From the NCBI GenBank assembly GCA_035301245.1, contig DATGUS010000072.1, forward strand, positions 78,099 through 142,098: DNA of 64,000 bases, written 5' to 3'. The notes under the pieces were generated by a model. That model ran no database searches and had not been told where the DNA came from. It saw nothing but the letters and a program-made list of their open reading frames with translations. The translations under genes were made by a program, and so were the position numbers. The stretch's first letter is position 1; each line of letters opens with the position of its first letter. This document shows, piece after piece, positions 26,017-34,499 of this stretch. This stretch comes from Alloiococcus sp035301245. GTDB taxonomy: Bacteria > Bacillota > Bacilli > Lactobacillales > Carnobacteriaceae_A.

Positions 26017-26993
26017 TATTTTCCTCTTTCTAACGAGTCAGCAGCTTGACGAATTATTTCTGAATTAATACCAATCGCTTCAGCCATTTCTTCGTTGATT
26101 ACTAAGTCAAAATCTTCTGTACTTTCTACTGGTAAATTGCTAGGCTCTTCTCCTTCTAAGATAGACACAGCCAATTTTGCTGTTTGTTTCCCTAAATTAT
26201 AGTAATCAATACCAAGTGTTGCGAGTCCACCATTTTCAACCATATCTGTTGATCCTGGTACTATTGGTACATTGTTATCTTTAGCTATCTCTCCTACAGT
26301 CGCTGCTGTTGCGGATAACACGTTATCGGTTGGAATATATATAGCATCAGAGTTCGTTGCTAGATTAGATAATGTTTGTTGTACATCATTTGTGCTTGTT
26401 ACAGTTTGAATATTTGTATCAAGTCCTCTTGATTCAATAACTTCTACTGCCTGATCAACTTGAATTTGTGAATTAACTTCCGATGAGTTGTAAATTAAAC
26501 CAATAACTTCAGGGTTGTCTGCAATTTCTATTAATAAATTAACCTGAGATTCAATATCTGCCATATCACTTGTTCCTGTTATGTTACCACCAGGATTTTC
26601 TAAACTATCGACTAATCCTGCTTCAACGGGATCAGTAACTGCCGTGAATAATTGTGGGATATTTTGATTTGCCATAGCTAGTGATTGAGCAGTCGGTGTC
26701 GCAATCCCTAGAACTAATTCATTATTATTTGTTAATTGTTCTGACATAGATTGTAAGTTAGACTGATCACCTTGAGCATTTAAGACTTCGATTTCAATAT
26801 TTTCTCCATCTGTATAACCAGCTTCTTCAAGACCATCAACAAAGCCTTCTTGTGCTTTATTCAGTGAGTTATGGTCAATAAATTGTAAAATGCCAATTTT
26901 AGTTATCTCTTGATTTGAGCCGTTGCCGTTTGAGCAACCTGCAATAACTAAAATACCTACGACTAATCCGATTAACATTTTTAATTTTTTCAT
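26016..26993 (-). CDS. ABC importer substrate-binding lipoprotein (TrpX/COG2984 type)
   Basis: A 325-residue lipoprotein: MKKLKMLIGLVVGILVIAGC with the lipobox Cys at residue 20. The COG2984 domain shows KIGILQFIDHNSLN, GIATPTAQSL, LFTAVTDPVEAGLV, GNITGTSD and YIPTDNVLSATA. In streptococci the related TrpXYZ takes up tryptophan; other members are described for tyrosine or phenylalanine. First structural gene of the operon, with a TAGGAGG site 7 bases before the ATG, and preceded by the attenuator at 27071-27317. The substrate is inferred from that leader, not from the protein. Confidence 0.92.
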   Translation of the reverse strand: MKKLKMLIGLVVGILVIAGCSNGNGSNQEITKIGILQFIDHNSLNKAQEGFVDGLEEAGYTDGENIEIEVLNAQGDQSNLQSMSEQLTNNNELVLGIATPTAQSLAMANQNIPQLFTAVTDPVEAGLVDSLENPGGNITGTSDMADIESQVNLLIEIADNPEVIGLIYNSSEVNSQIQVDQAVEVIESRGLDTNIQTVTSTNDVQQTLSNLATNSDAIYIPTDNVLSATAATVGEIAKDNNVPIVPGSTDMVENGGLATLGIDYYNLGKQTAKLAVSILEGEEPSNLPVESTEDFDLVINEEMAEAIGINSEIIRQAADSLERGK

Positions 26994-27070
26994 TTTTATT
27001 TCCTCCTATTATTCATAAACATTTACCAAATACCTTTTTCGATCCCCCAATCCCCCTTAAATTATTCAAT

Positions 27071-27110
27071 AAAAAAACATCCATCTAGGTTAAAAACCTA
27101 AATGGATGTT
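27071..27110 (-). terminator. Attenuator terminator of the ABC operon
   Basis: Arms 27110-27096 and 27090-27076 form a 15-bp stem (one G-U pair) with a 5-base loop, followed by T residues to 27071. It lies inside the leader, before the operon's first gene, so it is a conditional terminator. Its 5' arm is also complementary to 27153-27141 over 13 bases. Confidence 0.93.
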
Positions 27111-27138
27111 ATAAAATATACTATTCATATATAAGAAT

Positions 27139-27193
27139 AGCCACTTAGGTTTTGACCTATGTGGCTTCCATGCGAAAAATCTTTAGCCATCAT
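27139..27193 (-). promoter_or_regulatory. Protector hairpin and antiterminator strand of the attenuator
   Basis: AGCCACATAGGT (27166-27155) and ACCTAAGTGGCT (27150-27139) form an 11-bp hairpin with one A-A mismatch and a CAAA loop. Its 3' side, AAAACCTAAGTGG (27153-27141), can instead pair without a break with CCATTTAGGTTTT (27105-27093), the 5' side of the terminator. Its 5' side can instead pair with ATGATGGCT (27193-27185) over 8 bp with one bulged base. The three arrangements exclude each other, giving a two-state switch. Confidence 0.82.
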
Positions 27194-27248
27194 AGATACA
27201 AGTCAGATTATTTCTGATTACTTGTACCCATAATGTATGAATACAAGT

Positions 27249-27317
27249 TTATCTAAAGTAGCTAAAGTAAAATGAATTATTTAGTTTGGATAAATTTAAT
27301 AAACCTATCGATAACAT
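27249..27317 (-). CDS. Phe/Tyr-rich 22-residue leader peptide
   Basis: ATG at 27317-27315, 22 codons, TAA at 27251-27249. AGGAG (27330-27326) lies 8 bases upstream. The peptide starts MLSIGLLNLSKL and ends NNSFYFSYFR; the codons TTT TAC TTT AGC TAC TTT AGA come just before the stop. Five of the last seven residues are Phe or Tyr. It lies between a consensus promoter and mutually exclusive helices, which is the layout of a ribosome-mediated attenuator. No homologous protein is expected; the peptide is a sensor rather than a product. Confidence 0.8.
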   Translation of the reverse strand: MLSIGLLNLSKLNNSFYFSYFR

Positions 27318-27358
27318 TTTTCGCTCTCCTAAAATCATAAGATAATTGATTGATTTCT

Positions 27359-27387
27359 ATGTTAGGTTACTCTTATAAAAATGTCAA
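27359..27387 (-). promoter_or_regulatory. Promoter of the ABC operon leader
   Basis: On the minus strand TTGACA (27387-27382) and TAACAT (27364-27359) are separated by 17 bases. Transcription would begin near 27352, about 35 bases before the leader peptide start. The promoter lies right after the dnaI stop codon. Confidence 0.75.
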
Positions 27388-27404
27388 GCTTTTCTTTATA
27401 AAAA

Positions 27405-28328
27405 TTAATTATTACGGAAGTTTTGGCCGGTAATTTCTATTTCATTCGCTAAATATTTAATTCGTTCCATAATTCTAGCAGCCTTTACGGGTTCATTGCC
27501 ACTCGCATGAGTGAGGTGTTCTTCCTCCAATTGTTTCATAGACATATTGGATGTGAAAAACGTAGATAGATTATGTTGCATACGGTGTTGCAAAATAACA
27601 CCTAACACATCATCTCTTAACCAGGCTGTCATAGACTCTGCTCCGATATCATCAATAATTAAAATTTCTGTTTCTTTAAAGACATTCATCTTATCCATTA
27701 CCGTATTATCTTGAATTGCAGCTTTTATCTCTACAGTAAACGTAGGAAGATGTACAAGGGTTACTTCATACCCAGCTTCGGACATCTTTTTAGCTAGTGC
27801 ACCAAGTAAATATGTTTTACCTACGCCAAATGAACCTTGGATATATAAGCCTTTATGATACTCATTAGGCCTTTTTTCGTACTGATCGATAAAATCTATT
27901 GTTGCTTTTATGGCTTCAGCTTTCTCCGTTGTATAAATCAAGTCATCAAAGTTTGCTTCTTCAACCTCTTTTGAAATATAAAAAGATTTCATACGATTTT
28001 TGGCTTCTAATGTCTTTTGACGTCTGATTTCGGATTCAGTTGGTACATACTCCACATGAATACGTTTGTTAAATAAAACTAGTTGGGGGTAATGACCTTT
28101 CACAACCGCTTCTTCATCGTCATAACTTTTCGCTTTTTCATTCACGAATTCATAGAGTTTTCCTGCACTTTTCATAATCGCTTCTTTATTTAATTCATCT
28201 TGATGTTTTTGTAAAAAAGCTCGCACATCCGGATCATTAAAGACAACTTCTTTAAGAATCGTATGGTATTGCTTCGTCAAATTTCCTTGATCCATAAGAC
28301 TATTAATATGATCTTTTAAACTATCCAT
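27405..28328 (-). CDS. dnaI: Primosomal protein DnaI, helicase loader
   Basis: A 307-residue AAA+ loader that places the replicative helicase on DNA. An N-terminal DnaI-specific domain is followed by Walker A GSFGVGKT (about residue 166) and Walker B EILIIDDIGAES (about 223). It overlaps the dnaB stop by one base, giving the dnaB-dnaI pair found across Bacilli. Confidence 0.96.
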   Translation of the reverse strand: MDSLKDHINSLMDQGNLTKQYHTILKEVVFNDPDVRAFLQKHQDELNKEAIMKSAGKLYEFVNEKAKSYDDEEAVVKGHYPQLVLFNKRIHVEYVPTESEIRRQKTLEAKNRMKSFYISKEVEEANFDDLIYTTEKAEAIKATIDFIDQYEKRPNEYHKGLYIQGSFGVGKTYLLGALAKKMSEAGYEVTLVHLPTFTVEIKAAIQDNTVMDKMNVFKETEILIIDDIGAESMTAWLRDDVLGVILQHRMQHNLSTFFTSNMSMKQLEEEHLTHASGNEPVKAARIMERIKYLANEIEITGQNFRNN

Positions 28329-29698
28329 TACGATTCTCCTTCTCTATTCATTAGGTGTTTCAAACGTTCACGCAATTCTTTTTCTTCTTGTGGATCCATA
28401 GCGTCTGATTCTTTTGGTTTTTTATCCATCCAATCAGGTTTTGTTTCGAATTTTTGCTTTCCGCCATACGAACGATAACTTTTCTGATTTGATTGTTTTT
28501 TCGATTTCATTTTATTATGGCTAAATTTTTCGATTAATTGGATCGCATCTTCAGCACATGTCACATGATTTTGGGCCCAGTTGTCAGCTATTTTCAATGT
28601 ATAATTCTTATTTAAGTCCGTATTTTGGCGAATCACTAAGATATAGTGAATTAAAATATTAATAACTTCAGTAGGAAACTTGGCGTAATCCATTAATTCC
28701 TTGAGTAACCATTTTTCACTACTAGAAACAATGCCGTTTTTTTGATTTTTAATCGATTGAACATAGTCATACGGTGACATAGTTTTGGCAATTTGAATCA
28801 CCTTATCCGTCTGGTTTCCAGTTATTAGTTGTTCTTTTTGAGTGTTTGATGTTTCTTTTTTATCTCTTAGATACTCAGTAGATAGTTGATTCTTTTTACC
28901 CAATCGATGAACAGTTCGATTTAGCACTTTTTCTAAATCTTGAATATTAACTTCCCCAGTCTGAAGATCAGCTGCTTCAATAACTATATCCTTCATTTCT
29001 AACTCATTAAATCCATAAGTCAAATGGTAAACACGAATTAATTCTTTCATATCATTAGTCAAAAAGTTTTGTGAAACGAGTTGTCTACTAATAGATTGCT
29101 TAAACAAATCCCAATCAAAAACTTCCATACCAGTTGACCCCAACTGGAAAGTCGATTTTTTCTTAGATGTTTCGAAACTATTCAGTGTTTCCATTTTTGA
29201 ATAATCCACTTGATAAACATCTAAAAAAGACTTAGTAATGTTTCGATACTGTCGGTTAATATTATCAGTTGAAAGTAACTGACTTTTATATTCTTCAAAT
29301 AATTGTTCTCCTAATGTATCTTTTAAAAGTACACATAACATTGGTTCAGAAAAAAATGTGCTTGCTGAAAGTGGTGGATGCACGATGTAAAGATATTGAT
29401 GATCATCTTTTTGGTAGACACTTAATAAGCCTAATGCTTCTAAACGAATACGAGCTTCATAAAAATCTTTAAGGCCTATATTGACTTCAGCCAATAGTCG
29501 AGATTGTAAAATATCAACTAAATGGTGACGGTTGTAGGTCATATAGCTTTTTAGTGTATGATAAAGAGAAAAAGCTCTCTCCTTAATTAAAGGTTTATAC
29601 AAAACAGAAAGAATATGCATATCAGCATCAGAAATTATATTACTCGATTGAATGCTTATGTTGTCCTTTGGTTGTAATATTTGCCAAGGATAACTCAC
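28328..29698 (-). CDS. dnaB: Replication initiation protein DnaB (DnaB/DnaD family)
   Basis: A 456-residue membrane-attachment/initiation protein of the Gram-positive DnaB type, not the helicase. It has an N-terminal winged-helix-like region and a C-terminal DnaD-like domain (LLKELMDYAKFPTEVINILIHYILV), and ends in a charged tail. It works with DnaI and DnaD in helicase loading at oriC. It lies 12 bases after nrdR and is coupled to dnaI, as in Bacillus and Enterococcus. Confidence 0.94.
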   Translation of the reverse strand: MSYPWQILQPKDNISIQSSNIISDADMHILSVLYKPLIKERAFSLYHTLKSYMTYNRHHLVDILQSRLLAEVNIGLKDFYEARIRLEALGLLSVYQKDDHQYLYIVHPPLSASTFFSEPMLCVLLKDTLGEQLFEEYKSQLLSTDNINRQYRNITKSFLDVYQVDYSKMETLNSFETSKKKSTFQLGSTGMEVFDWDLFKQSISRQLVSQNFLTNDMKELIRVYHLTYGFNELEMKDIVIEAADLQTGEVNIQDLEKVLNRTVHRLGKKNQLSTEYLRDKKETSNTQKEQLITGNQTDKVIQIAKTMSPYDYVQSIKNQKNGIVSSSEKWLLKELMDYAKFPTEVINILIHYILVIRQNTDLNKNYTLKIADNWAQNHVTCAEDAIQLIEKFSHNKMKSKKQSNQKSYRSYGGKQKFETKPDWMDKKPKESDAMDPQEEKELRERLKHLMNREGES

Positions 29699-29710
29699 AT
29701 GATCTCTCCT

Positions 29711-30172
29711 CTACTTGCTTTTCTTTTCTTCAAGAGCTTTCATCTCTTTCATAAATACTTCGATATCTTTAAATTCACGGTAGACACTCGCAAAACGAAT
29801 ATAGGCAACATCATCGACGTCAACCAGTTCATCCATTACATATTTACCAACTTCTGTTGAATCAATTTCACTTAAACTATTATCTCTAATACGTCTTTCG
29901 ACGTTGTTGACGATATTTTCTTGTTCTTCAGCAGAAATCGGTCTCTTTTCACACGCTCTGCGCACACCACGAAGTAATTTCTCGCGGCTAAATTCTTCTC
30001 GATTCCCATTCTTTTTAATGACTAGAATCGGAGATTGTTCAATTCGTTCAAAGGTTGTAAAGCGATACCCGCATTTTTCGCATTCTCTTCTTCTTCGGAT
30101 AGCTTTCCCATCATCTGCGGGACGGCTATCAACTACCTTCGTACCATTATGTTTACATCGTTGACAAAGCAC
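29711..30172 (-). CDS. nrdR: NrdR, repressor of ribonucleotide reductase genes
   Basis: A 153-residue repressor with an N-terminal zinc ribbon (CQRC...CEKC) and an ATP-cone domain (ILVIKKNGNREEFSREKLLRGVRRACEKR). It senses dATP/ATP and represses nrd operons. The start was placed at GTG 30172 (read as MLCQRCKHNG), 8 bases after AAAGGA. The ATG three codons upstream at 30181 sits directly on that ribosome site and would give an atypical N-terminus. Confidence 0.95.
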   Translation of the reverse strand: MLCQRCKHNGTKVVDSRPADDGKAIRRRRECEKCGYRFTTFERIEQSPILVIKKNGNREEFSREKLLRGVRRACEKRPISAEEQENIVNNVERRIRDNSLSEIDSTEVGKYVMDELVDVDDVAYIRFASVYREFKDIEVFMKEMKALEEKKSK

Positions 30173-30226
30173 TGAAACCATCCTTTTCTAAATCGTTTTA
30201 TTCATTATTATAACATAACATAATCG

Positions 30227-30826
30227 TTATTGATAAGCATGCTGTCCATACCATTGCTTCACTTGTTCGGTTGTTTCTTCAAGTGAGCCATTATTATTAA
30301 TCACATAATCTGCTTTTATGGCTTTTTGATCTAAAGACATTTGAGTTTCAATTTTACGTCGTGCTTCTTTTTCTTCAATCTCATCGCGATTCATCAAACG
30401 TTCAAGTTGTGTTTCTTCAGAAACATACACTACCATCACGCTATCCAATTCCTTTTCAAAATTGATTTCATATAACAACGGAATATCCAGCACAATCAAC
30501 GGATGACCGTCCCGCTTTAATTCATCTGTTAAGTATGAAATACGGTTTAAAATTAACGGATGAAGGATTCCATTTAATTGCTCTCTTTTTTTTTGATCTT
30601 GAAAAATAATTGAACCTAAAGTTTTTCGGTCTAACTGACCATTTTGATCAATGATGTTTTGTCCAAAAGCATCTTTTATCAGCTCTAAGCCTTTGGTACC
30701 TGGTAATACGACCTCGCGAGCAATTTGATCGGTATCGATTATCGGTACGTCCAACTGTTTAAATATTTGGCTAACGGTAGATTTCCCAGAAGCAATGCCT
30801 CCAGTTAATCCTAATACATAGGTCAT
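30227..30826 (-). CDS. coaE: Dephospho-CoA kinase
   Basis: A 199-residue P-loop kinase for the last step of coenzyme A synthesis. Walker A GGIASGKST, DTDQIAREVV and IPLLYE are visible. The start is ATG 30826 (MTYVLGLTGG), with AGGAGG 6 bases upstream; the longer frame starting at 30877 overlaps mutM. It follows mutM by 10 bases, the standard polA-mutM-coaE order. Confidence 0.96.
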   Translation of the reverse strand: MTYVLGLTGGIASGKSTVSQIFKQLDVPIIDTDQIAREVVLPGTKGLELIKDAFGQNIIDQNGQLDRKTLGSIIFQDQKKREQLNGILHPLILNRISYLTDELKRDGHPLIVLDIPLLYEINFEKELDSVMVVYVSEETQLERLMNRDEIEEKEARRKIETQMSLDQKAIKADYVINNNGSLEETTEQVKQWYGQHAYQ

Positions 30827-30836
30827 TTTAATCCTC

Positions 30837-31658
30837 CTATTTTTGACAATGCGGACAGTAGTGAGTCCCTCTACCATTGAGTTGAATCTTTTCTATCATA
30901 GTTTTACACCTTGAACAAGATTCATTTTTTTTACCGTATACTTTATGATAATCTTGGTAGGTTCCATCTTCGCCGAGCATATTATGATAAGTTCTAATCG
31001 TCGAACCGCCATACTTAATGGCTTCTTGCATAATATTGATAATTGATTGTCTTAAAACTTCGATTTCAAAAGTTGATAATGTCTTTCCTGGTCGAGTTGG
31101 GTGAATACCGGCATCAAACAAGATTTCATCAGCATAAATATTACCAATACCAGCAACTAACGTCTGATCGAGCAAGATTGTTTTAATTGCTTTAGTTTTA
31201 TTCATTAAAAACTGTTTCATATCATTAGTAAATAGTTGGCCTTCAATTGGTTCAGGTCCTAACTTGATGATTGATTTCGTTTGGTACTCTTCACCGATTG
31301 GAACGAGCTGCATTCTACCAAACTTTCTCACATCGTTATATCTTAATTCCATTTGATCATTAAATCTAAAGATAACATGCGTATGTTTATCAAGTCGTTC
31401 TTCTTTTGATTTTAAGAAATACTTACCTTCCATTCTTAAATGAGAAATTAAGACGTCTTTATCTAAATAAATCAGTAAAAATTTACCACGTCTTTTTATT
31501 TGTTGAATAGTCTGATTGACTAGTTTCATTTTAAATTCATCGATTGATTTTGATTGGATAATTTTTGGCCATCTTACCTCAATAGCTTGGATTGTTTTTC
31601 CGATTATTGTTTGATCCAAACCTTGACGCACCGATTCTACTTCTGGTAACTCAGGCAT
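30837..31658 (-). CDS. mutM: Formamidopyrimidine-DNA glycosylase (Fpg/MutM)
   Basis: A 273-residue base-excision glycosylase/AP lyase for 8-oxoguanine. It begins MPELPEVESVRQGL with the catalytic Pro2 and Glu3, contains the helix-two-turn-helix (GIGNIYADEILF), and ends in a zinc finger (CSRCKTMIEKIQLNGRGTHYCPHC). Between polA and coaE. Confidence 0.98.
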   Translation of the reverse strand: MPELPEVESVRQGLDQTIIGKTIQAIEVRWPKIIQSKSIDEFKMKLVNQTIQQIKRRGKFLLIYLDKDVLISHLRMEGKYFLKSKEERLDKHTHVIFRFNDQMELRYNDVRKFGRMQLVPIGEEYQTKSIIKLGPEPIEGQLFTNDMKQFLMNKTKAIKTILLDQTLVAGIGNIYADEILFDAGIHPTRPGKTLSTFEIEVLRQSIINIMQEAIKYGGSTIRTYHNMLGEDGTYQDYHKVYGKKNESCSRCKTMIEKIQLNGRGTHYCPHCQK

Positions 31659-31766
31659 GGTAACACTCCTTATAGACTATAAAAATTGCATATATTCTCT
31701 ATTAAAGTTTATCACATGTGACATGTGATTGTTATAATTTCTATTTAGTTAATCTTTCGAAAACAA

Positions 31767-31797
31767 AAGAACCTGTACAGACTGCACAAGTTCTTTC
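31767..31797 (-). terminator. Terminator after polA
   Basis: AAGAAC-C-TGTACA and TGCACA-A-GTTCTT form an imperfect stem on the minus strand followed by TTTTGTTTT. It lies between polA and mutM, about 30 bases after the polA stop, so mutM may have its own promoter in 31660-31765. Confidence 0.7.
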
Positions 31798-31828
31798 TTA
31801 CATTCAAAAGCTTACTTTATTTTGTTTA

Positions 31829-34489
31829 TTATTTTGCATCATACCATGTGTCGCCTGAACTGCTGTCCACTTTAAGTGGTACTTTGAGTTCAACGGCACT
31901 TTCCATTACTTCACTAACTAATTTTTCTAACTTCGGTAATTCTTCTTCCGGTGCCTCAAAGATCAACTCATCATGAACTTGAAGAAGCATAGTTGCTTGT
32001 AGACCCTCTTCTTTAATGCGTTTGTCCATCTGAATCATTGCCACTTTAATAATATCAGCTGCACTACCTTGAATAGGTGTGTTCATTGCCGTTCTTTCAG
32101 CAAATGAGCGCAAGTTAAAGTTTCTAGAATTAATATCTGGTAAGTAGCGTCTTCTATGGAATAAAGTTTCGACATAGCCCTTATCCTTCGCTTCACGAAT
32201 CGCTTCATCGATAAATTCTTTGACACCTGGAAAACGATCGAAATAGGTATCAATGTATTCTTTTGCTTCTTTACGAGAAATATCTAAGTTTTTAGATAAA
32301 CCGTAGTCACTAATTCCATATACAATACCAAAGTTCACAGCTTTTGCATCACGACGCATGTTCCCTGTCACTTCATCTGGATGATTTAAGCCAAAGACTT
32401 TCAGTGCCGTAGTCGTATGCACGTCTTCATCATTGAGATACGTTTCAATTAAGGCATCATCTTCTGACATATGAGCAAGCACCCGGAGTTCGATTTGTGA
32501 ATAATCGGCTGCAAAGATCTTCCAATTTTTCTTTCTTGGCACAAAAGCTTGTCTAATCTTACGTCCTTCTTCCGTACGAATCGGAATATTCTGCAAATTA
32601 GGATTAACCGAACTTAAGCGACCTGTTCTCGCAACAGTTTGTAAGTACCTTGTATGCACTTTATCTGTCTCTTTTTCCACAACTTTCATTAAGCCTTCTA
32701 CATACGTGGACTGAATCTTAGCTACCATACGATAATCTAGAATGTATTCCACAATCGGTGCTTGACTACGTAATTTTTCTAGAACATCTTGAGCTGTCGA
32801 GTAACCTGTCTTCGTACGTTTGATGACTGGGTATCCCATCTTTTCAAATAAAATATGTCCTAATTGTTTTGGTGAATTGATATTAAATTCTTCACCAGCT
32901 TCTTCAAATATTTTCTCCTCAATCACATTTAAATGCACAGAAAATTCTTTTTTCATATTTTCTAAACGATCAAGATCCAACTTAATCCCTTGAATTTCCA
33001 TATCACTTAACACTTTAGCTAATGGCAACTCAATATCATAGAACAACTCATCTTGTTCATTATCATGTAAATCTTTAGCAAGTTGATCAGATAGTTTAAA
33101 AATCGCTTTAACTTTCGAAGCAACATGAGTGTGGAACTCTTCTTCGTCTTCAGGTACTTTGATTTTCTTGCCTTTACCATAAACAATAATATCAGATAAT
33201 ACACCGTTATAATGGTGTTTTTCTGCGACATCTGAAACATTACCGCCACTCGAATCTTCAGCAGTAAGCAAGTATGAAGCAAGCATCACATCAAAAGCAA
33301 CCTGTGAAAATTCAATGCCTTTTGTATATAATGCGCCTAAAGTTGCCTTTGCATCATAAGTTCTAAAGCTGACTTCTTCATCTTCAAGCCACTGTTTAAA
33401 TAATTCGGATTCAAAAGCTACATCCGGCGTTGCGACATAAATCGCTTGATCATCCCCCCATGCAACCGAAAGGATGTTAGCATTTAAATAGTCTTCTTCA
33501 AAAAACTCTAAATACAGAGCCGCATCTTTTGGTAACATGTCTTCAGTAATTTCAGTGACAAAGTCGTAATCCACATCTTGTTTTAAATCTTGGCCTTCAA
33601 AAGCACCATCAATATTCAATTTTTCTAAGTGACTATTGAAGTCCATTTCTTTATAAAACTCAATTAATTTCTCAAGATCTTTACCTTCGTATTTTAAGTC
33701 ATTAATATGAATATCTATCGGTGCATCAACATCAATGGTTGCTAATTTTTTACTTAAAAAGGCAATATCTTTTTCATCAATTAAATACTCTTTACGCTTC
33801 GACTTTTTCATTTCATCAATGCGTTCATAAAGCTCCTCAACTGAGTGATACTCTTTCAGTAATTTAATGGCCGTCTTGTCACCAATGCGAGTCACTCCTG
33901 GAATATTATCCGAGCTATCTCCTGACAAACCTTTCAAATCAATGATCTGCATTGGTGTAATGCCCATTTCTTCGATAATAGTTTTTTTAGTGTAGTCTTT
34001 AATATCGGAGACACCTTTTTTAGTTAAACTAACCCGAACATGATCAGTGGCTAACTGCATTAAGTCACGGTCTCCAGTTAAGATGACTACTTCAAAATCT
34101 TCGTCTTCATTAATTTGACGAGATAATGTACCAATGATGTCATCCGCTTCATATTGATCAAGTTGATAGGTTTTAATACCAAACCCTCTAATTAAGTCTT
34201 TTAAATAAGGCATCTGTTCAGCAAATTCACTTGGCATGCTGTCACGTCCGCCTTTATAATCTTCAAAATACTCATGTCTAAATGTTGTCTTCCCTGCATC
34301 AAACGCCACTAAAGCATGAGTTGGTTGTTCTTTATCTATAATACTTTCTAACATATTATGAAAACCGTATAGCGCATTTGTATGCAAGCCATTTCTGTTC
34401 TTCATTCTTTCTAATTGACTATGCAAGCCATAAAACGCCCTAAACGCGACACTGTGTCCATCAATTAATAATATTTTTTCTCTAGACAT
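31829..34489 (-). CDS. polA: DNA polymerase I
   Basis: An 886-residue enzyme for repair and Okazaki-fragment processing. It has the 5'-nuclease domain (LLIDGHSVAFRAFY; GLSGDSSDNIPGV), a 3'-5' exonuclease-like domain and the polymerase domain (FAADYSQIELRVLAH; RRDAKAVNFGIVYGIS; LQVHDELIFE). The exonuclease domain lacks the usual DxE start (AALYLEFFEEDY), so proofreading is probably absent, as in Bacillus stearothermophilus Pol I. Confidence 0.98.
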   Translation of the reverse strand: MSREKILLIDGHSVAFRAFYGLHSQLERMKNRNGLHTNALYGFHNMLESIIDKEQPTHALVAFDAGKTTFRHEYFEDYKGGRDSMPSEFAEQMPYLKDLIRGFGIKTYQLDQYEADDIIGTLSRQINEDEDFEVVILTGDRDLMQLATDHVRVSLTKKGVSDIKDYTKKTIIEEMGITPMQIIDLKGLSGDSSDNIPGVTRIGDKTAIKLLKEYHSVEELYERIDEMKKSKRKEYLIDEKDIAFLSKKLATIDVDAPIDIHINDLKYEGKDLEKLIEFYKEMDFNSHLEKLNIDGAFEGQDLKQDVDYDFVTEITEDMLPKDAALYLEFFEEDYLNANILSVAWGDDQAIYVATPDVAFESELFKQWLEDEEVSFRTYDAKATLGALYTKGIEFSQVAFDVMLASYLLTAEDSSGGNVSDVAEKHHYNGVLSDIIVYGKGKKIKVPEDEEEFHTHVASKVKAIFKLSDQLAKDLHDNEQDELFYDIELPLAKVLSDMEIQGIKLDLDRLENMKKEFSVHLNVIEEKIFEEAGEEFNINSPKQLGHILFEKMGYPVIKRTKTGYSTAQDVLEKLRSQAPIVEYILDYRMVAKIQSTYVEGLMKVVEKETDKVHTRYLQTVARTGRLSSVNPNLQNIPIRTEEGRKIRQAFVPRKKNWKIFAADYSQIELRVLAHMSEDDALIETYLNDEDVHTTTALKVFGLNHPDEVTGNMRRDAKAVNFGIVYGISDYGLSKNLDISRKEAKEYIDTYFDRFPGVKEFIDEAIREAKDKGYVETLFHRRRYLPDINSRNFNLRSFAERTAMNTPIQGSAADIIKVAMIQMDKRIKEEGLQATMLLQVHDELIFEAPEEELPKLEKLVSEVMESAVELKVPLKVDSSSGDTWYDAK

Positions 34490-34499
34490 ATAGAGTCTC

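Noticed and set aside
27010..27035. Two runs of five C (five G on the minus strand) before the lipoprotein gene as a G-quadruplex
   Set aside because: Only two long G runs are present in the transcript; four are needed for an intramolecular quadruplex.
27071..27352. The ABC operon leader as a T-box riboswitch
   Set aside because: No T-box core sequence (compare GGGTGGAACCACG before thrS) and no stem I elements were found; a leader peptide with its own ribosome site explains the terminator better.
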